Source: Firm-13 sp964579245 (GTDB lineage Bacteria > Bacillota > Clostridia > Saccharofermentanales > Saccharofermentanaceae). From it: a stretch of DNA of 42,563 nt. The notes under the pieces were generated by a model. It saw only the letters and a program-made list of their open reading frames with translations, made no database searches and was not told the DNA's origin. Location: the NCBI GenBank assembly GCA_964579245.1, contig CAZOFY010000016.1:1-42563 (forward strand), given 5' to 3'. Within the stretch, counting starts at the first letter, position 1; every line of letters starts with the position of its first letter. Positions 31,469-40,275 of the stretch are shown one piece after another. Position numbers and translations under genes: made by a program.

Positions 31469-33047
31469 TTTTTTCCTGCTGGTCAAGATAAATATTCTTC
31501 TGTTCCTTGGATCGATGAAGATCAAGAAAAAGGGGCGATATATTATTGCGGCCATCCTTCTGATCATCTCCTACGCCTTTCTCGGATTGATATTCGGCGG
31601 GCAGTCATTCCTGCAGGCCAGTATGTTCCGGGAAATGGGGATCCCGGAGATGGGGATTTTCACGTCGCTGATTACAGCTCTGTCCCTATCGTTTTTTATT
31701 TCACTGATGCGAGCCTCCACGGCACCGACGAGTGTAGATGCGGAGTTGCTTTTAGCTTTGCCGATTTCGCGCTCGACGGTCGTGTTCAGCAAGGTCGCCT
31801 CGCAGTATATCTTTGATGCACCTCTTATTTACATGATCATGGGTTCTTCGGTCGTTGCGCACACTGTCTTTGGAGGAGGCCTGCCAACATTTTTTCGAGG
31901 TACCCTACTGGCAGCTCTTCTTCCGTTGCTGCCGATCACCCTCTCCTATTTCATGGGATCGATTTTTGCCGCTTTGCAGGCACGGTTCCGTATGGCTAAG
32001 CTATTCACCTCGTTCTTTCTTATGCTCCTGCTGGTAGGATATATGTTTTTGAACTTCTCATCAGCCAGCTTTTATGAGTCCATATCGAAAGGCGGAGTGC
32101 AGAAGGCTAAAGAAATAATCGAAGCATTTCCTCCGATCTCCTGGCTGACGCATTTTGTAATAGATGGCAGCGTGATTCCGACAATTCTTGCTCTGGTGCT
32201 TTTGATTATTCCTTTCTATTTGTCTGTACAGGTATTCGCCCTTCTGTATGGCAGACCCAAGACAGGGTTCCGGTCGAGAAGCAAGGTTATCGGCTTCCCC
32301 GTCAAGTCACCGCGAATGTCTTTGTTTGACAAGGAGGTCAAGCGGTACCTGAACTCGCCTTTATATTTAATGAATACGGCCTTTGGACCGCTGTTGATGC
32401 TGATTCTCACAGGGATCATTGCCGTGATGGGTATCGATAAAATTGTTGAGTCAATGGAATTACCTGCGGAAGTGATGGGTATGGTTCCGTCTATTATCAA
32501 GTCCATGATCATTAGCGGATTACTCTGCTTCACGCTTTCCGTGACCTCGACTACCTGTGTTTCTATTTCTCTGGAAGGCAAACAACTCTGGATCCTCAGA
32601 GCGAACCCGATCAGAACTGAGGATGTGTTTTTCGGCAAGGGAATGTTGAATATTGTGCTGACTGTCCCTGTATCTATCCTGTCTGCTCTGATCATCGGCA
32701 TTCGAATTGGTCAAAGCATTCCGGAAGTCCTTCTTCATGCCGTGGCACTGGCGATACTTGGCGTCATGTTGTCACTGCTTGGCCTCGCTGTGAATCTGCT
32801 TTTTCCCCGCTTTGACTGGGAGAACGAAGCACAGATCGTCAAACAAAGTATGAGCTTGACAATGAACATGCTATTTTCCTTTATTCTGACTGCACTTCCT
32901 TTTCCTGTAGCGGTCATTCTGGGGACGAATACGGGTCTTATCGGATTTTACGTCGCCCAAATCACGATCTATGGCGTCATATTGGCATTGGTCGTGCTTT
33001 TCCTAAAAACAGCAGGGAAAAAGATATTTGAGAGATTTCCCTGTTAA
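31458..33047 (+). CDS. ABC-2-type permease
   Basis: 529 aa with about a dozen hydrophobic helices in two blocks: about residues 30-250 and 275-520. A cytosolic segment between them holds FDKEVKRYLNSPLYLMNTAFGP, a stretch seen in large two-bundle exporter permeases. LLALPISRSTVVFSKV in the first block is the usual ABC-2 coupling region. It overlaps the ATPase gene by 11 bases, with GGAG (31446-31449) as RBS, so the two are translated together. The cargo is unknown. Confidence 0.87.
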   Translation: MKNNFFLLVKINILLFLGSMKIKKKGRYIIAAILLIISYAFLGLIFGGQSFLQASMFREMGIPEMGIFTSLITALSLSFFISLMRASTAPTSVDAELLLALPISRSTVVFSKVASQYIFDAPLIYMIMGSSVVAHTVFGGGLPTFFRGTLLAALLPLLPITLSYFMGSIFAALQARFRMAKLFTSFFLMLLLVGYMFLNFSSASFYESISKGGVQKAKEIIEAFPPISWLTHFVIDGSVIPTILALVLLIIPFYLSVQVFALLYGRPKTGFRSRSKVIGFPVKSPRMSLFDKEVKRYLNSPLYLMNTAFGPLLMLILTGIIAVMGIDKIVESMELPAEVMGMVPSIIKSMIISGLLCFTLSVTSTTCVSISLEGKQLWILRANPIRTEDVFFGKGMLNIVLTVPVSILSALIIGIRIGQSIPEVLLHAVALAILGVMLSLLGLAVNLLFPRFDWENEAQIVKQSMSLTMNMLFSFILTALPFPVAVILGTNTGLIGFYVAQITIYGVILALVVLFLKTAGKKIFERFPC

Positions 33048-33114
33048 TGAGCAGATGATTTACACGATCAATCCTGTCGTCGGGCTTGCCCGGAACGAGA
33101 GACGGAGGTGGAAC

Positions 33115-33864
33115 ATGGACTTTTTTCAGAACGTATTCCGTGCTTTCTCCGGAAGGAAGAACGAGCTTGAAAAGCCCGTCTTCGCAAAGAAATATGTCGA
33201 CAAGTCAGATGACCTCCTCGCACTTGCGGCACGCCTCGATGCTGCGCCGGAGAGCATGAGAGCCGTCTATCGAGAAGCGTTGGACTCTCTTGGTGAAAGG
33301 ATCAAGACACATCGACGTGTCTGCGACATCCTCGAAGGTTGCGAGCTGCCAATCGTTATTCTCCATGATCTTCATATCTTATCCGGTCCGGGAGCTGCTG
33401 CCATTGACTATGTTATCCTCTCGAATCGCTATATACTCACCGTTTCGTGCCCATCATCGACGGATCTGCCCATGATGGAAAAAGAGCGAAAGCAGGCAGG
33501 ATCGGATGTGTGCCTCAGACTGACACCAGCCGAGAATAACGCATATGTTGTAAAGGAACTGCTGCGGGACAGCCGGCTGCTCAACAAGAAAGAGCTGAAG
33601 CTTGTTTGGCCGGTTACCGTCTTGTCGGGCTTAGACAAGGAGATGACAGGGGCGGCTTCCTGTGAACGTGTACCCGAAATGGAGCCGGAAGAAATGAACA
33701 GGGAGCAGATCGTTGCCGCGGATACATTCTCGGAGTTTTTGAAAAACTCGTTTAAGCTGGATGACAGCATGACATTCATTTCCAATGACAAGGTCTTTTC
33801 CATAGCCGGTCTGCTTATGGAATATGAAGAAAACTCCTCCTGCGGATCAGACAATAAAAACTGA
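33115..33864 (+). CDS. NERD-like domain protein with lost catalytic residues
   Basis: 249 aa, no signal peptide. The centre (about residues 82-115) reads PIVILHDLHILSGPGAAAI, then DYVILSNRYILTVSCPS, which follows the NERD (nuclease-related) pattern of a strand, a G-rich turn, Asp, VI, and a final strand. Where active members have E-x-K after that strand, this one has V-S-C, so nuclease activity is doubtful. The ATG at 33115 with GGAGG (33104-33108) is preferred; an earlier in-frame ATG at 33028 lies inside the permease gene. It is 67 bases after the permease and probably cotranscribed. The role is unknown, and the family call is moderate because the similarity is short. Confidence 0.5.
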   Translation: MDFFQNVFRAFSGRKNELEKPVFAKKYVDKSDDLLALAARLDAAPESMRAVYREALDSLGERIKTHRRVCDILEGCELPIVILHDLHILSGPGAAAIDYVILSNRYILTVSCPSSTDLPMMEKERKQAGSDVCLRLTPAENNAYVVKELLRDSRLLNKKELKLVWPVTVLSGLDKEMTGAASCERVPEMEPEEMNREQIVAADTFSEFLKNSFKLDDSMTFISNDKVFSIAGLLMEYEENSSCGSDNKN

Positions 33865-33941
33865 CTGAGGGGGGAGCCTGCTGCGGTTGGAGAGATTGCC
33901 GGGAGAGAGGATTAAATGCTCTTCCGGTTTTTCGATTCCGA

Positions 33942-34769
33942 TTACACAGAACCGCCGCGTCTTTCTCCAAGGACAAAGGCGACGACCGCCGCGGAGAGAA
34001 AGACCGCCGCAACAGCCAATAACGAGGTGCTCAGCAGAGAATATCCCAGAAACGCCTGCACGACGAGATGAAGTCCGAGATTAACGGGGAAACCAAATAG
34101 GAGGAAAGAGATTGCCGCCACACGATGCCGGTCCAGTCTGGTACGTCGATACAGAAAGATAACAATCAGCGCGAAGGCGTAGAGTATCCCGAGAATGGGC
34201 AACGCGAGCGGTATTACCCAATTCTTAGCTGGGCTGATTAACTCGATGAGAAACAAATAGGCTGGGACAGTAATGGAAAAAGCCAGGAGAGAAGATATCG
34301 ATCGATTCTTCTTAAAAAGTATCAGCGGAGCGACGGACATCCAGACAACAACTGCGGCACCGAGCGGATAAAGAGACCAGGAGAAACGTTGCTCGATCAA
34401 AAAATTGACCAGAAAACATGTAAACAAAGATATGATGAGAATAATTGAAAAAATAGCAAATGTCATACCGGTCGTCTGATAATTGGACACCTTCCCGGCA
34501 TAGGAGATCATATCCTTGACCAGGGCGTCTTCCTCGGGCGAGGGAGTGTAGCCCTTCGGATTACGCTCCCCGCTGATTAATTCTCCCGGGGATAATCCCA
34601 GAATGTCAGCAATAATAGGAAGCATCGACAAATCGGGATACTGCTTGCCGCTTTCCCAGAGTTCTACCGTTTTCTCAGAAACGTGAAGATGCTCCGCCAG
34701 CTGGCGGACGGAGAACTGCTTCTCTCTTCGGGAGGAGGACAATAATATGGCAAATTTACTATTATTCAT
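33942..34769 (-). CDS. XRE-family HTH regulator with C-terminal membrane domain (paralogue)
   Basis: 275 aa. The HTH occupies residues 1-65 (FSVRQLAEHLHVSEKTVEL, then WESGKQYPDLSMLP), then a linker and about six hydrophobic helices. Both halves parallel the gene at 2839-3717, including a W-x-I-x-LALPI stretch in the fourth helix and an Asn before the fifth. The start at 34769 is fixed by GGAGG just upstream; an earlier in-frame ATG at 34886 lacks a site and would overlap the lipoprotein gene's 3' end. TATAAT at 34814-34809 on the minus strand gives it a promoter of its own. It may regulate the neighbouring lipoprotein or ABC genes, but no operator is evident. Confidence 0.85.
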   Translation of the reverse strand: MNNSKFAILLSSSRREKQFSVRQLAEHLHVSEKTVELWESGKQYPDLSMLPIIADILGLSPGELISGERNPKGYTPSPEEDALVKDMISYAGKVSNYQTTGMTFAIFSIILIISLFTCFLVNFLIEQRFSWSLYPLGAAVVVWMSVAPLILFKKNRSISSLLAFSITVPAYLFLIELISPAKNWVIPLALPILGILYAFALIVIFLYRRTRLDRHRVAAISFLLFGFPVNLGLHLVVQAFLGYSLLSTSLLAVAAVFLSAAVVAFVLGERRGGSV

Positions 34770-34808
34770 CAGTCCTCCCCTTTCTGTCTCTCGTTCGACG
34801 ATGTTATC

Positions 34809-34837
34809 ATTATACAACACACAAAACAGACACCAAA
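34809..34837 (-). promoter_or_regulatory. Promoter of the second XRE gene
   Basis: Minus strand: TTTGGT (34837-34832), a 17-base spacer, TATAAT (34814-34809), 40 bases before the start codon. The -35 is weak. Confidence 0.5.
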
Positions 34838-34854
34838 GAGATTGACGAAAGCTT

Positions 34855-35511
34855 TTATTGAATTTCGATATTGGCGAAGAGCACATCCTCTTCGGGCACG
34901 AGCTCGGGCCACAAATCAGATGTTTCCGATAGGATAAAGGAATAAATTGTGCCGTTGAGCGCGAGATAAGTATAGGAAGACGTCACCGGGACTCCGTTTA
35001 CCAGGCAGGTCATGAGAAAATGCCGCCCCTCGTGACCGTCAATGCTTCGGGTGTCAGCTTCACCCACAAAAACGACTTCATCAAAAACCCCGGTCAGCAT
35101 TTGCTTCGCTTCGGAGACAACATCGCCAAGATCCGACTCGGAAAAGAAGCTTTCTTCAGAGACAAGAAATGTGGCAGTACCTTTCGTGAATTTTGCGAGA
35201 AAAAAAGAGTCCTCCGCGCGATCCCAGCCAGCCGGAGGCTCGAGCGCCAGGGAGAGCCCCGAATCATTGCTCTCGGAGGTCTCGGCTGACAGAGTAGGGG
35301 ACTCCCATGTCGTCTCAAAGACAAGGCTCTCGATCGATTCGATGCTTGTCTGCGAGGAAGCTTTGTCGGAAGAATCGGACTGACCGGATATCGAAACCTC
35401 CGCGGTAGAAACGCCCGGATCCATAGAAGCTCTCTCGTCCTGACCGACGCCACACGCGGAGATAAACCCGAGCGAAAGTCCAAGAAGGACGAGAATAATA
35501 TACTTCGGCAT
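34855..35511 (-). CDS. Small secreted lipoprotein of unknown function
   Basis: 218 aa. The N-terminus is MPKYIILVLLGLSLGFISAC, a lipoprotein signal peptide with a lipobox (FISAC) and the lipidated Cys at residue 20. A low-complexity Ser/Thr/Glu-rich linker follows (about 25-85), then a folded region of about 130 residues (PPAGWDRAEDSFFLAKF through YLALNGTIYSFILSE) resembling small lipoproteins of the PsbP/DcrB-like kind, though I cannot assign a family. The start at 35511 is chosen over an upstream in-frame codon because the signal peptide and AGGAGT both fit. TATAAT on the minus strand at 35562-35557 may be its -10 box. It lies upstream of the XRE regulator on the same strand. Confidence 0.75.
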   Translation of the reverse strand: MPKYIILVLLGLSLGFISACGVGQDERASMDPGVSTAEVSISGQSDSSDKASSQTSIESIESLVFETTWESPTLSAETSESNDSGLSLALEPPAGWDRAEDSFFLAKFTKGTATFLVSEESFFSESDLGDVVSEAKQMLTGVFDEVVFVGEADTRSIDGHEGRHFLMTCLVNGVPVTSSYTYLALNGTIYSFILSETSDLWPELVPEEDVLFANIEIQ

Positions 35512-35566
35512 GGAATACTCCTTTATTGAATGATTGATTTGATGAAGAATACTTCTATTATATCGC

Positions 35567-35616
35567 AAAAAAATCCACCTGCCCGACCGAAGAAATCTCC
35601 GTCCTGGGGCAGGTGG
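35567..35616 (-). terminator. Intrinsic terminator of the pilin-like gene
   Basis: On the minus strand CCACCTGCCC pairs perfectly with GGGCAGGTGG (35616-35607 with 35584-35575) over a 22-base loop, followed by A then a run of seven Ts. Confidence 0.85.
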
Positions 35617-35643
35617 CCATAGAATCAAAGAAGGCAGTCAGGA

Positions 35644-35841
35644 TTAAGTCAACATAAACGAGCGCGAAAGCGAATACAGGTCCTCGTTGTAGGAGCTGAC
35701 TGAATCGGCAGCGGAGTGGGCTGAACTTACATATGTCCCGATACCCATCAGCATGACACCGGCAATTATAAGAACGATAGCAACTACGAGAACCATCTCA
35801 ATAAGTGTAAAAGCCTTCTTTGTTTTCATTGTCTTTCTCAT
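35644..35841 (-). CDS. Orphan pseudopilin-like peptide
   Basis: 65 aa: a basic leader MRKTMKTKKA followed by FTLIEMVLVVAIVLIIAG, the class III prepilin signal with Glu at mature position 5 and one long hydrophobic helix. Only about 35 residues follow, so it has the pilin stalk but almost no head domain. The residue before the cleavage site is Ala rather than the usual Gly. The ATG at 35841 has GAGGT at good spacing; the TTG at 35856 does not. It has its own promoter and terminator, and no prepilin peptidase, assembly ATPase or platform gene lies nearby. It may be a minor pilin handled by machinery elsewhere or a gene remnant. Confidence 0.72.
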   Translation of the reverse strand: MRKTMKTKKAFTLIEMVLVVAIVLIIAGVMLMGIGTYVSSAHSAADSVSSYNEDLYSLSRSFMLT

Positions 35842-35894
35842 AATGTTACCTCGCAAAGAAGTCTGTGGGGGGTGGAAGGTTCCTTGTAAAATTA

Positions 35895-35922
35895 ATTTTA
35901 ACAGGAGCTGAGAAAATTACAA
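35895..35922 (-). promoter_or_regulatory. Possible promoter of the pilin-like gene
   Basis: Minus strand: TTGTAA (35922-35917), 16-base spacer, TAAAAT (35900-35895), about 55 bases before the start codon. Confidence 0.5.
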
Positions 35923-36249
35923 TACTATTTTCAATATATCTGACACATTTATTCAAATTTAATTTTTAGTTTGTTTACTAAATCGAAATCTAGTTCGCAG
36001 AATGCATAAAGAGAGCTGGAAAAAATGTGCATCTAACACAAACTAAACGTTTAGATGTACTGCGTGCGATCTGATGACAAAAAAACAAATTGAAAACTAA
36101 ATGTGAACATTTTCATATTGTTTAACTAGGAAGAGGTGACGTCGTCCTCTGAAAATCTCCATCAGCAACTATGAGTTGCGACCCGGGATTGGTGTAAATC
36201 AACACGCGTGGGTACTCATCCATAGTTACTAAAAGTTCCAAATAGATTC

Positions 36250-36278
36250 TTGACACGAAGAAATGGCACGCCCATAAT
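36250..36278 (+). promoter_or_regulatory. Promoter of the excisionase-type HTH gene
   Basis: TTGACA (36250-36255), 17-base spacer, CATAAT (36273-36278); about 90 bases before the start codon. Confidence 0.72.
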
Positions 36279-36367
36279 GCAATTATAAGGAACAATTCGG
36301 AACACGAAGGGAATGATAGGTGCGTGTGCACAGTGCGATTCGAATGACGAGCAGAAAGAGGCAAGAC

Positions 36368-36820
36368 ATGGAAGAGAAGTTTTACGCGGTTGAGCAAATC
36401 GCAGAAATGCTACAGTTACATCCGAAGACCGTTCAGAGATATATCCGCGAAGGTAAACTTCGGGCGCAGAAGCTGGGAAAGGCCTGGCGAGTATCAGGTC
36501 ATGACCTGAGCCTCTTCACCGAAAGCAAAGAAGGAGCAAGACAAATCGACGAACCTCAAGGGCTTCAGGAGGTCATGCAGGATTCGATTCAGGACATCCG
36601 GGTATCGACAGTGATCGACGTCCCTGTGGCGAGCGACAGGGAGGCATCCCTAATCGGAAACTGGCTATCGGCTTCCATGAATGCGTGTCCTTCCTCACGT
36701 GTCAGTAAATCCATGACATCGCAGTATATCGAATCGGAGAAGCTTCTCCGGATCATGCTCTGGGGAGGGCTCGAATTCACAGAAGCGATTCTGGCTTCTG
36801 TGAAGGAAATGGAACTGTAA
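36368..36820 (+). CDS. Excisionase-type helix-turn-helix protein
   Basis: 150 aa. Residues 1-52 are a winged HTH of the excisionase/MerR-like HTH_17 type (YAVEQIAEMLQLHPKTVQRYI, then REGKLRAQKLGKAWRVSGHDL). The remaining 95 residues form a second domain (STVIDVPVASDREASLIGNW, then LLRIMLWGGLEFTEAILASV) that I cannot assign; an effector-binding role would fit the layout. The ATG at 36368 has GAGG at 36358-36361. No integrase or phage gene is nearby, so it is more likely a regulator than an excisionase. It precedes the MacB-like operon by 560 bases, with the zinc-ribbon gene in between on the other strand. Confidence 0.78.
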   Translation: MEEKFYAVEQIAEMLQLHPKTVQRYIREGKLRAQKLGKAWRVSGHDLSLFTESKEGARQIDEPQGLQEVMQDSIQDIRVSTVIDVPVASDREASLIGNWLSASMNACPSSRVSKSMTSQYIESEKLLRIMLWGGLEFTEAILASVKEMEL

Positions 36821-36887
36821 TTCACTAACGAGCCTGATAGAGGCCGGTGAAGAACCGAAGCTGTTATCGCGTTGTGTGATCATGATC

Positions 36888-37138
36888 TCAGGATTTTCCC
36901 GGGTCAAAGGGATTCTCCTTTGCCGAACGCCCTGAGTCCTGTAAGGAGAGCTTGGACATAAAGTCCTCAAAAGCCTCTTTCGTAATCGCTATATAACTTC
37001 TACAGCTCGGACATGCAATCTGATAGGATTTCGCGTATGGAATGACCGGTATAAAGAAAAGCGTGAACCAGGTTCGAATTAAGCAGAGCTGCCACATCTG
37101 TTCCGTATTGCAATGACTGCAATTTTAAAGAAAAACAT
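36888..37138 (-). pseudogene. Zinc-ribbon membrane-type protein, frameshifted near the start
   Basis: The frame reads NCSHCNTEQMWQLCLIRTWF, then TLFFIPVIPYAKSYQIACPSC, i.e. two CxxC pairs separated by a WFTLFFIPVIPY segment, the pattern of small zinc-ribbon proteins of Firmicutes. The first CxxC lies before the first in-frame Met, and upstream of it the frame reaches a stop codon (TAA at 37127-37125) with no start codon. A start at 37138 (ATG TTT TTC TTT AAA) would join exactly if one base were added in the A-run at 37125-37129. This is either a real frameshift or a homopolymer sequencing error. Function of the family is unknown. Confidence 0.55.
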
Positions 37139-37383
37139 TCCCGAGTACTCTGCGAGTTTGCTTGCCTCATCCCCAAATAATCATCTGATTATACCCCGTA
37201 TTCGCAATCCTGCTTTCAGAATTATTTTAGCATGAATAAGGAATAATTAACATTTTGTTTCTCCTTTTCGAGAAAAAATGTCTGATAATGCTTATACAAG
37301 GCATCTATCGTTATCACATAACTTATTGGCGGGAAAGACCGGCCAACGGCAAGCATAGATGCGGATTCTCTCCGAGGTGGATT

Positions 37384-38440
37384 GTGTTACAAAAATGGAT
37401 CAAGGTTATTCTTCACAATAAATTGAGTATGATTTCGGCGATTCTGTCGATTTCTCTTACCATAGCGGTTGTCGTGGCCCTCGGACAGTTGACGGATGGC
37501 GTCCTTCACAGCTATGAGGAGATCCGGCTGGCAGCCAGTCATTATGATGATTCTTTTTCAAAGCTCAGTGAGGAGCAGGCCGCTGCCTTACGTGAGGCGC
37601 TTGCCGCGAAAAGACTTGACGTTCAGGGTGTGGTCATCGAGAAACGCGTTGGTGTCTATGACGATGAATTAGGCCTTCCAGTTGAGTGGCTCGAGGTCGA
37701 GGGCGATCCGGGCCTGATTCTCGGGATACAATGTACATCCGGAAGGATGCCACAGTTGCCTGATGAGGTTTGTATCACACAGACGTATCTCGAGAAGACC
37801 GGCCTTGCTGTCGGGCTCGGGGACCAGATCATGGCGTCGGTACAGACAGACGGCGGAGATGTGATCGAAAAGAAGGCAACAATCGTCGGAATTCTGGACC
37901 GATATACGTCGATGACCTCAGACTTCTGTACAATCTCCTCCGCTGGTCCTTATATGCCAGCGGGTACGGTCGCCACAGACGTGTTAGAAAAACCGGTTCC
38001 GAGTTATACCGCGTATGTTCTTTATAATGAAGATGAAGATCCTCTGGCAGCCGGTTCTGCCTTTTCGAGAATTACGTATCTTCTGACCGGATCCACGGAT
38101 TACTCCACAATCAAGTCGCTCGGGATCACATTATTCGGGACGAACGACAGAAATGCTCAAGAATATACCAAGGAGCAATCGGTCTATTTGCTGATGCCGT
38201 ACCTTTTAGTCATAACGCTACTGTTTCTTATCGTATCGGTCGTTTTTGTCCGCATGATCGTGGGTGTGATGCTTACGATGAGACGACGCGATCTGGGTAT
38301 TCTTTTCGCATTAGGCCTCTCGAGAAAGAGACTCAAAAAAACTCTATTTTTTGAAGCAGGTTTATTTACGGGAGCCGCCGCCTGCTTCGGACTTCCGCTG
38401 AGTTATTTCTTTTATCAAGGCATCTATGAGGGTGTGCGAA
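37384..38440 (+). CDS. MacB/FtsX-type ABC permease, N-terminal part (interrupted by gap)
   Basis: About 352 residues before the Ns. One helix (about 15-37: MISAILSISLTIAVVVALGQL), an extracellular domain of about 220 residues, then two helices of the FtsX module (LLMPYLLVITLLFLIVSVVF and FEAGLFTGAAACFGLPLSYFF) separated by the conserved MRRRDLGILFALGLSRKRL. The GTG at 37384 is the likely start, behind GAGG at 37374-37377; upstream in-frame codons read as non-protein sequence. The rest of the protein resumes after the gap at 38541. The missing part should hold at least one helix and a linker. Confidence 0.82.
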
Positions 38441-38540
38441 NNNNNNNNNNNNNNNNNNNNNNNNNNNNNNNNNNNNNNNNNNNNNNNNNNNNNNNNNNNN
38501 NNNNNNNNNNNNNNNNNNNNNNNNNNNNNNNNNNNNNNNN
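38441..38540. other. Assembly gap of 100 Ns
   Basis: Exactly 100 Ns, the conventional placeholder for a gap of unknown size. The reading frames on its two sides differ, so the true length is not 100. The permease on both sides lacks the end of its first FtsX module and the beginning of the second half. Confidence 0.98.
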
Positions 38541-39625
38541 CACGTACGTTCGGGATCCTTCTTCTTCAGTTTTTTGCCTGCGGTTTCATCATGATCTCGA
38601 TTATTTTGTTTTCTGCACTCCAAAATGGTACAAAGGATTATCTAAAGGGACTGATGGGAACGGTGTCTTCCGATTACTCTATTGGTTCCAACACAAAGGT
38701 TGGGCAGTTTTTTACTCCGGAGACTGTCGAAAACATGCAGGGACTTGAAGGGATTGATAATGCATATCCGGTTTGGTTCGTTTACGCGGAGATCAATGGA
38801 AGCCCCAGTGCGATATATGTCTACTCAGAGGAATTTATGGAGGGCTCCGGACTCGAAGCAGGGGAGACTCCGCTCTTGTACGCGATGGATCGGTCTACGA
38901 TGATCGGGAATGCGCGACGAAGTTTCTCTGCTAACGAGAATGTGACTCTCCAAGATACGAACGGGACTTCATTGGCAGAGACGAAGATTCATGATCTGGT
39001 GTCTCCACAAATGTTCTACGGATACGGGAACTACCCGAAGGATGAATTGATCTGCAACGAGGCATTTGCTCATGCGTACCTGCAAGCTTTGCCTTTACGA
39101 TGCTCGACCATTCTGGTCCGTACGGAATTATCTTATATGGATCTACAGAATACTCTGGTAAAGGCGTCGTTATGGCAATCCGGCAACTGGATCGATTTTC
39201 ACAAGACGGGTATGACAGAGGCGGAAAACCAGCTTCGTTTCATGACCTCCATGGCAGGAATCTTCGGAGCTACGATACTACTTTTTCTTCTTGTGAGTGT
39301 GATCAACGTGACGCATCAGCTTTGTCTTCTGCGCAGTAAAGAGTATGCGATGCTCGAAGCGATCGGTTTTCGAAAGAAGGATATCTTCCATATCGTATCT
39401 CTCGAGATGGCGCTGATATCCGTCCTGGCGGTGATTCTTTCACTGATGGGAGCCTATTTGGTTCATGTCGGAATTTTCCAGAGCATCGGGTTCGATGTTT
39501 CTTTATTGTGGTGTGTTTTCTTTGCCGTAGCGGTCGTGTTCCTGAGCTTCTTCAGTAGTCAAATCGTGAGCCGGTTCGCTATAGACAAATCAATGTACAA
39601 GAGACTTTGTGAGGTGGAGAGATGA
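38541..39625 (+). CDS. MacB/FtsX-type ABC permease, C-terminal part
   Basis: About 360 residues after the gap. A helix (FGILLLQFFACGFIMISIIL), a second extracellular domain of about 220 residues, then the final FtsX module with three helices (GIFGATILLFLLVSVINV, MALISVLAVILSLMGAYLV, VSLLWCVFFAVAVVFLSFF) and the coupling stretch RSKEYAMLEAIGFRKKDIF. Together with 37384-38440 it makes one two-module permease of roughly 800 residues. Its stop codon overlaps the ATPase start as ATGA, so the two are translationally coupled. MacB-like permeases do not form a pore but use ATP to drive movements in the extracellular domain. Confidence 0.85.
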
Positions 39626-40275
39626 TCAAACTGCAAAATGTATCAAAAACATACGGGAAGGGACCTGGCTCTTGCCAGGCACTGAAGAGCCTGGAGCTTG
39701 CAATTCCGGATCACACCTTCCTAATGGTGGTCGGGCCGAGCGGCTCCGGAAAAAGCACGCTTCTTAACATGATCGGTTGTATGGATATACCTACCGAGGG
39801 AGATATTCTTTTTAACGGCAAATCGATTGTTAAGCAGTCCGAGGATCAGCGAGCGAAGTTTCGCAACGAGAAAATCGGCTTTGTGTTCCAGAATTTTCAG
39901 CTGATGCCGGCTCTGAGTGTATATGAGAACGTGGCGATGCCGTTTCTCGTCGCCAAGAAGAAGGCGGACGACAAACGGATCCGCGAGATTCTTGATCGAC
40001 TTGAGATTTCGGATAAAACGGATGTGCTGCCGGGAAAGCTGTCCGGGGGACAGCAGCAACGTGTCGCGATCGCCCGGGCATTGGTCCTGCAGCCGGATCT
40101 TCTTCTGGCGGACGAACCGACGGGAAATCTCGACAGTGCCGCAGGAGAAGGTGTCATGGAGCTGTTTCGCGCGGTAAAGACAGCGGATCAAACCATCGTC
40201 ATGATCACGCATAATGAGAAGCTGACTTGCTACGCGGATCACGTGATCCGGATGAAGGACGGTTTGATCGTATGA
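39622..40275 (+). CDS. MacB/LolD-type ABC transporter ATPase
   Basis: 217 aa. Seen: Walker A GPSGSGKST, Q loop VFQNFQLMP, signature LSGGQQQR, Walker B LLLADEPTGNLD and switch His in MITHNEK, all intact. The TGNLD form is typical of the MacB/LolD/FtsE group that works with FtsX-type permeases. Starts in the ATGA overlap with the permease and ends in a second ATGA overlap with the lipoprotein gene, so the three proteins are made together and probably form a complex. Confidence 0.94.
   Translation: MIKLQNVSKTYGKGPGSCQALKSLELAIPDHTFLMVVGPSGSGKSTLLNMIGCMDIPTEGDILFNGKSIVKQSEDQRAKFRNEKIGFVFQNFQLMPALSVYENVAMPFLVAKKKADDKRIREILDRLEISDKTDVLPGKLSGGQQQRVAIARALVLQPDLLLADEPTGNLDSAAGEGVMELFRAVKTADQTIVMITHNEKLTCYADHVIRMKDGLIV

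Larger units (their letters stand above)
35842..36367. other. AT-rich intergenic region between divergent genes
   Basis: 526 bases hold a minus-strand promoter for the pilin-like gene, a plus-strand promoter for the HTH gene, and several palindromes: CTAAACGTTTAG (36043-36054), within a larger repeat CATCTAA/TTAGATG (36030-36036 with 36051-36057), and GCAACT/AGTTGC (36165-36170 with 36174-36179). It is clearly richer in A and T than its surroundings up to about 36120. No convincing gene is seen. Confidence 0.6.

Noticed and set aside
36122..36397. 91-codon minus-strand open frame
   Set aside because: It overlaps the start and promoter of the HTH gene on the other strand, lacks a ribosome binding site and resembles no family.
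36368..36820. Phage or integrative element marked by the excisionase-type gene
   Set aside because: No integrase, att-like repeats or phage genes are near; this HTH type is common in ordinary regulators.
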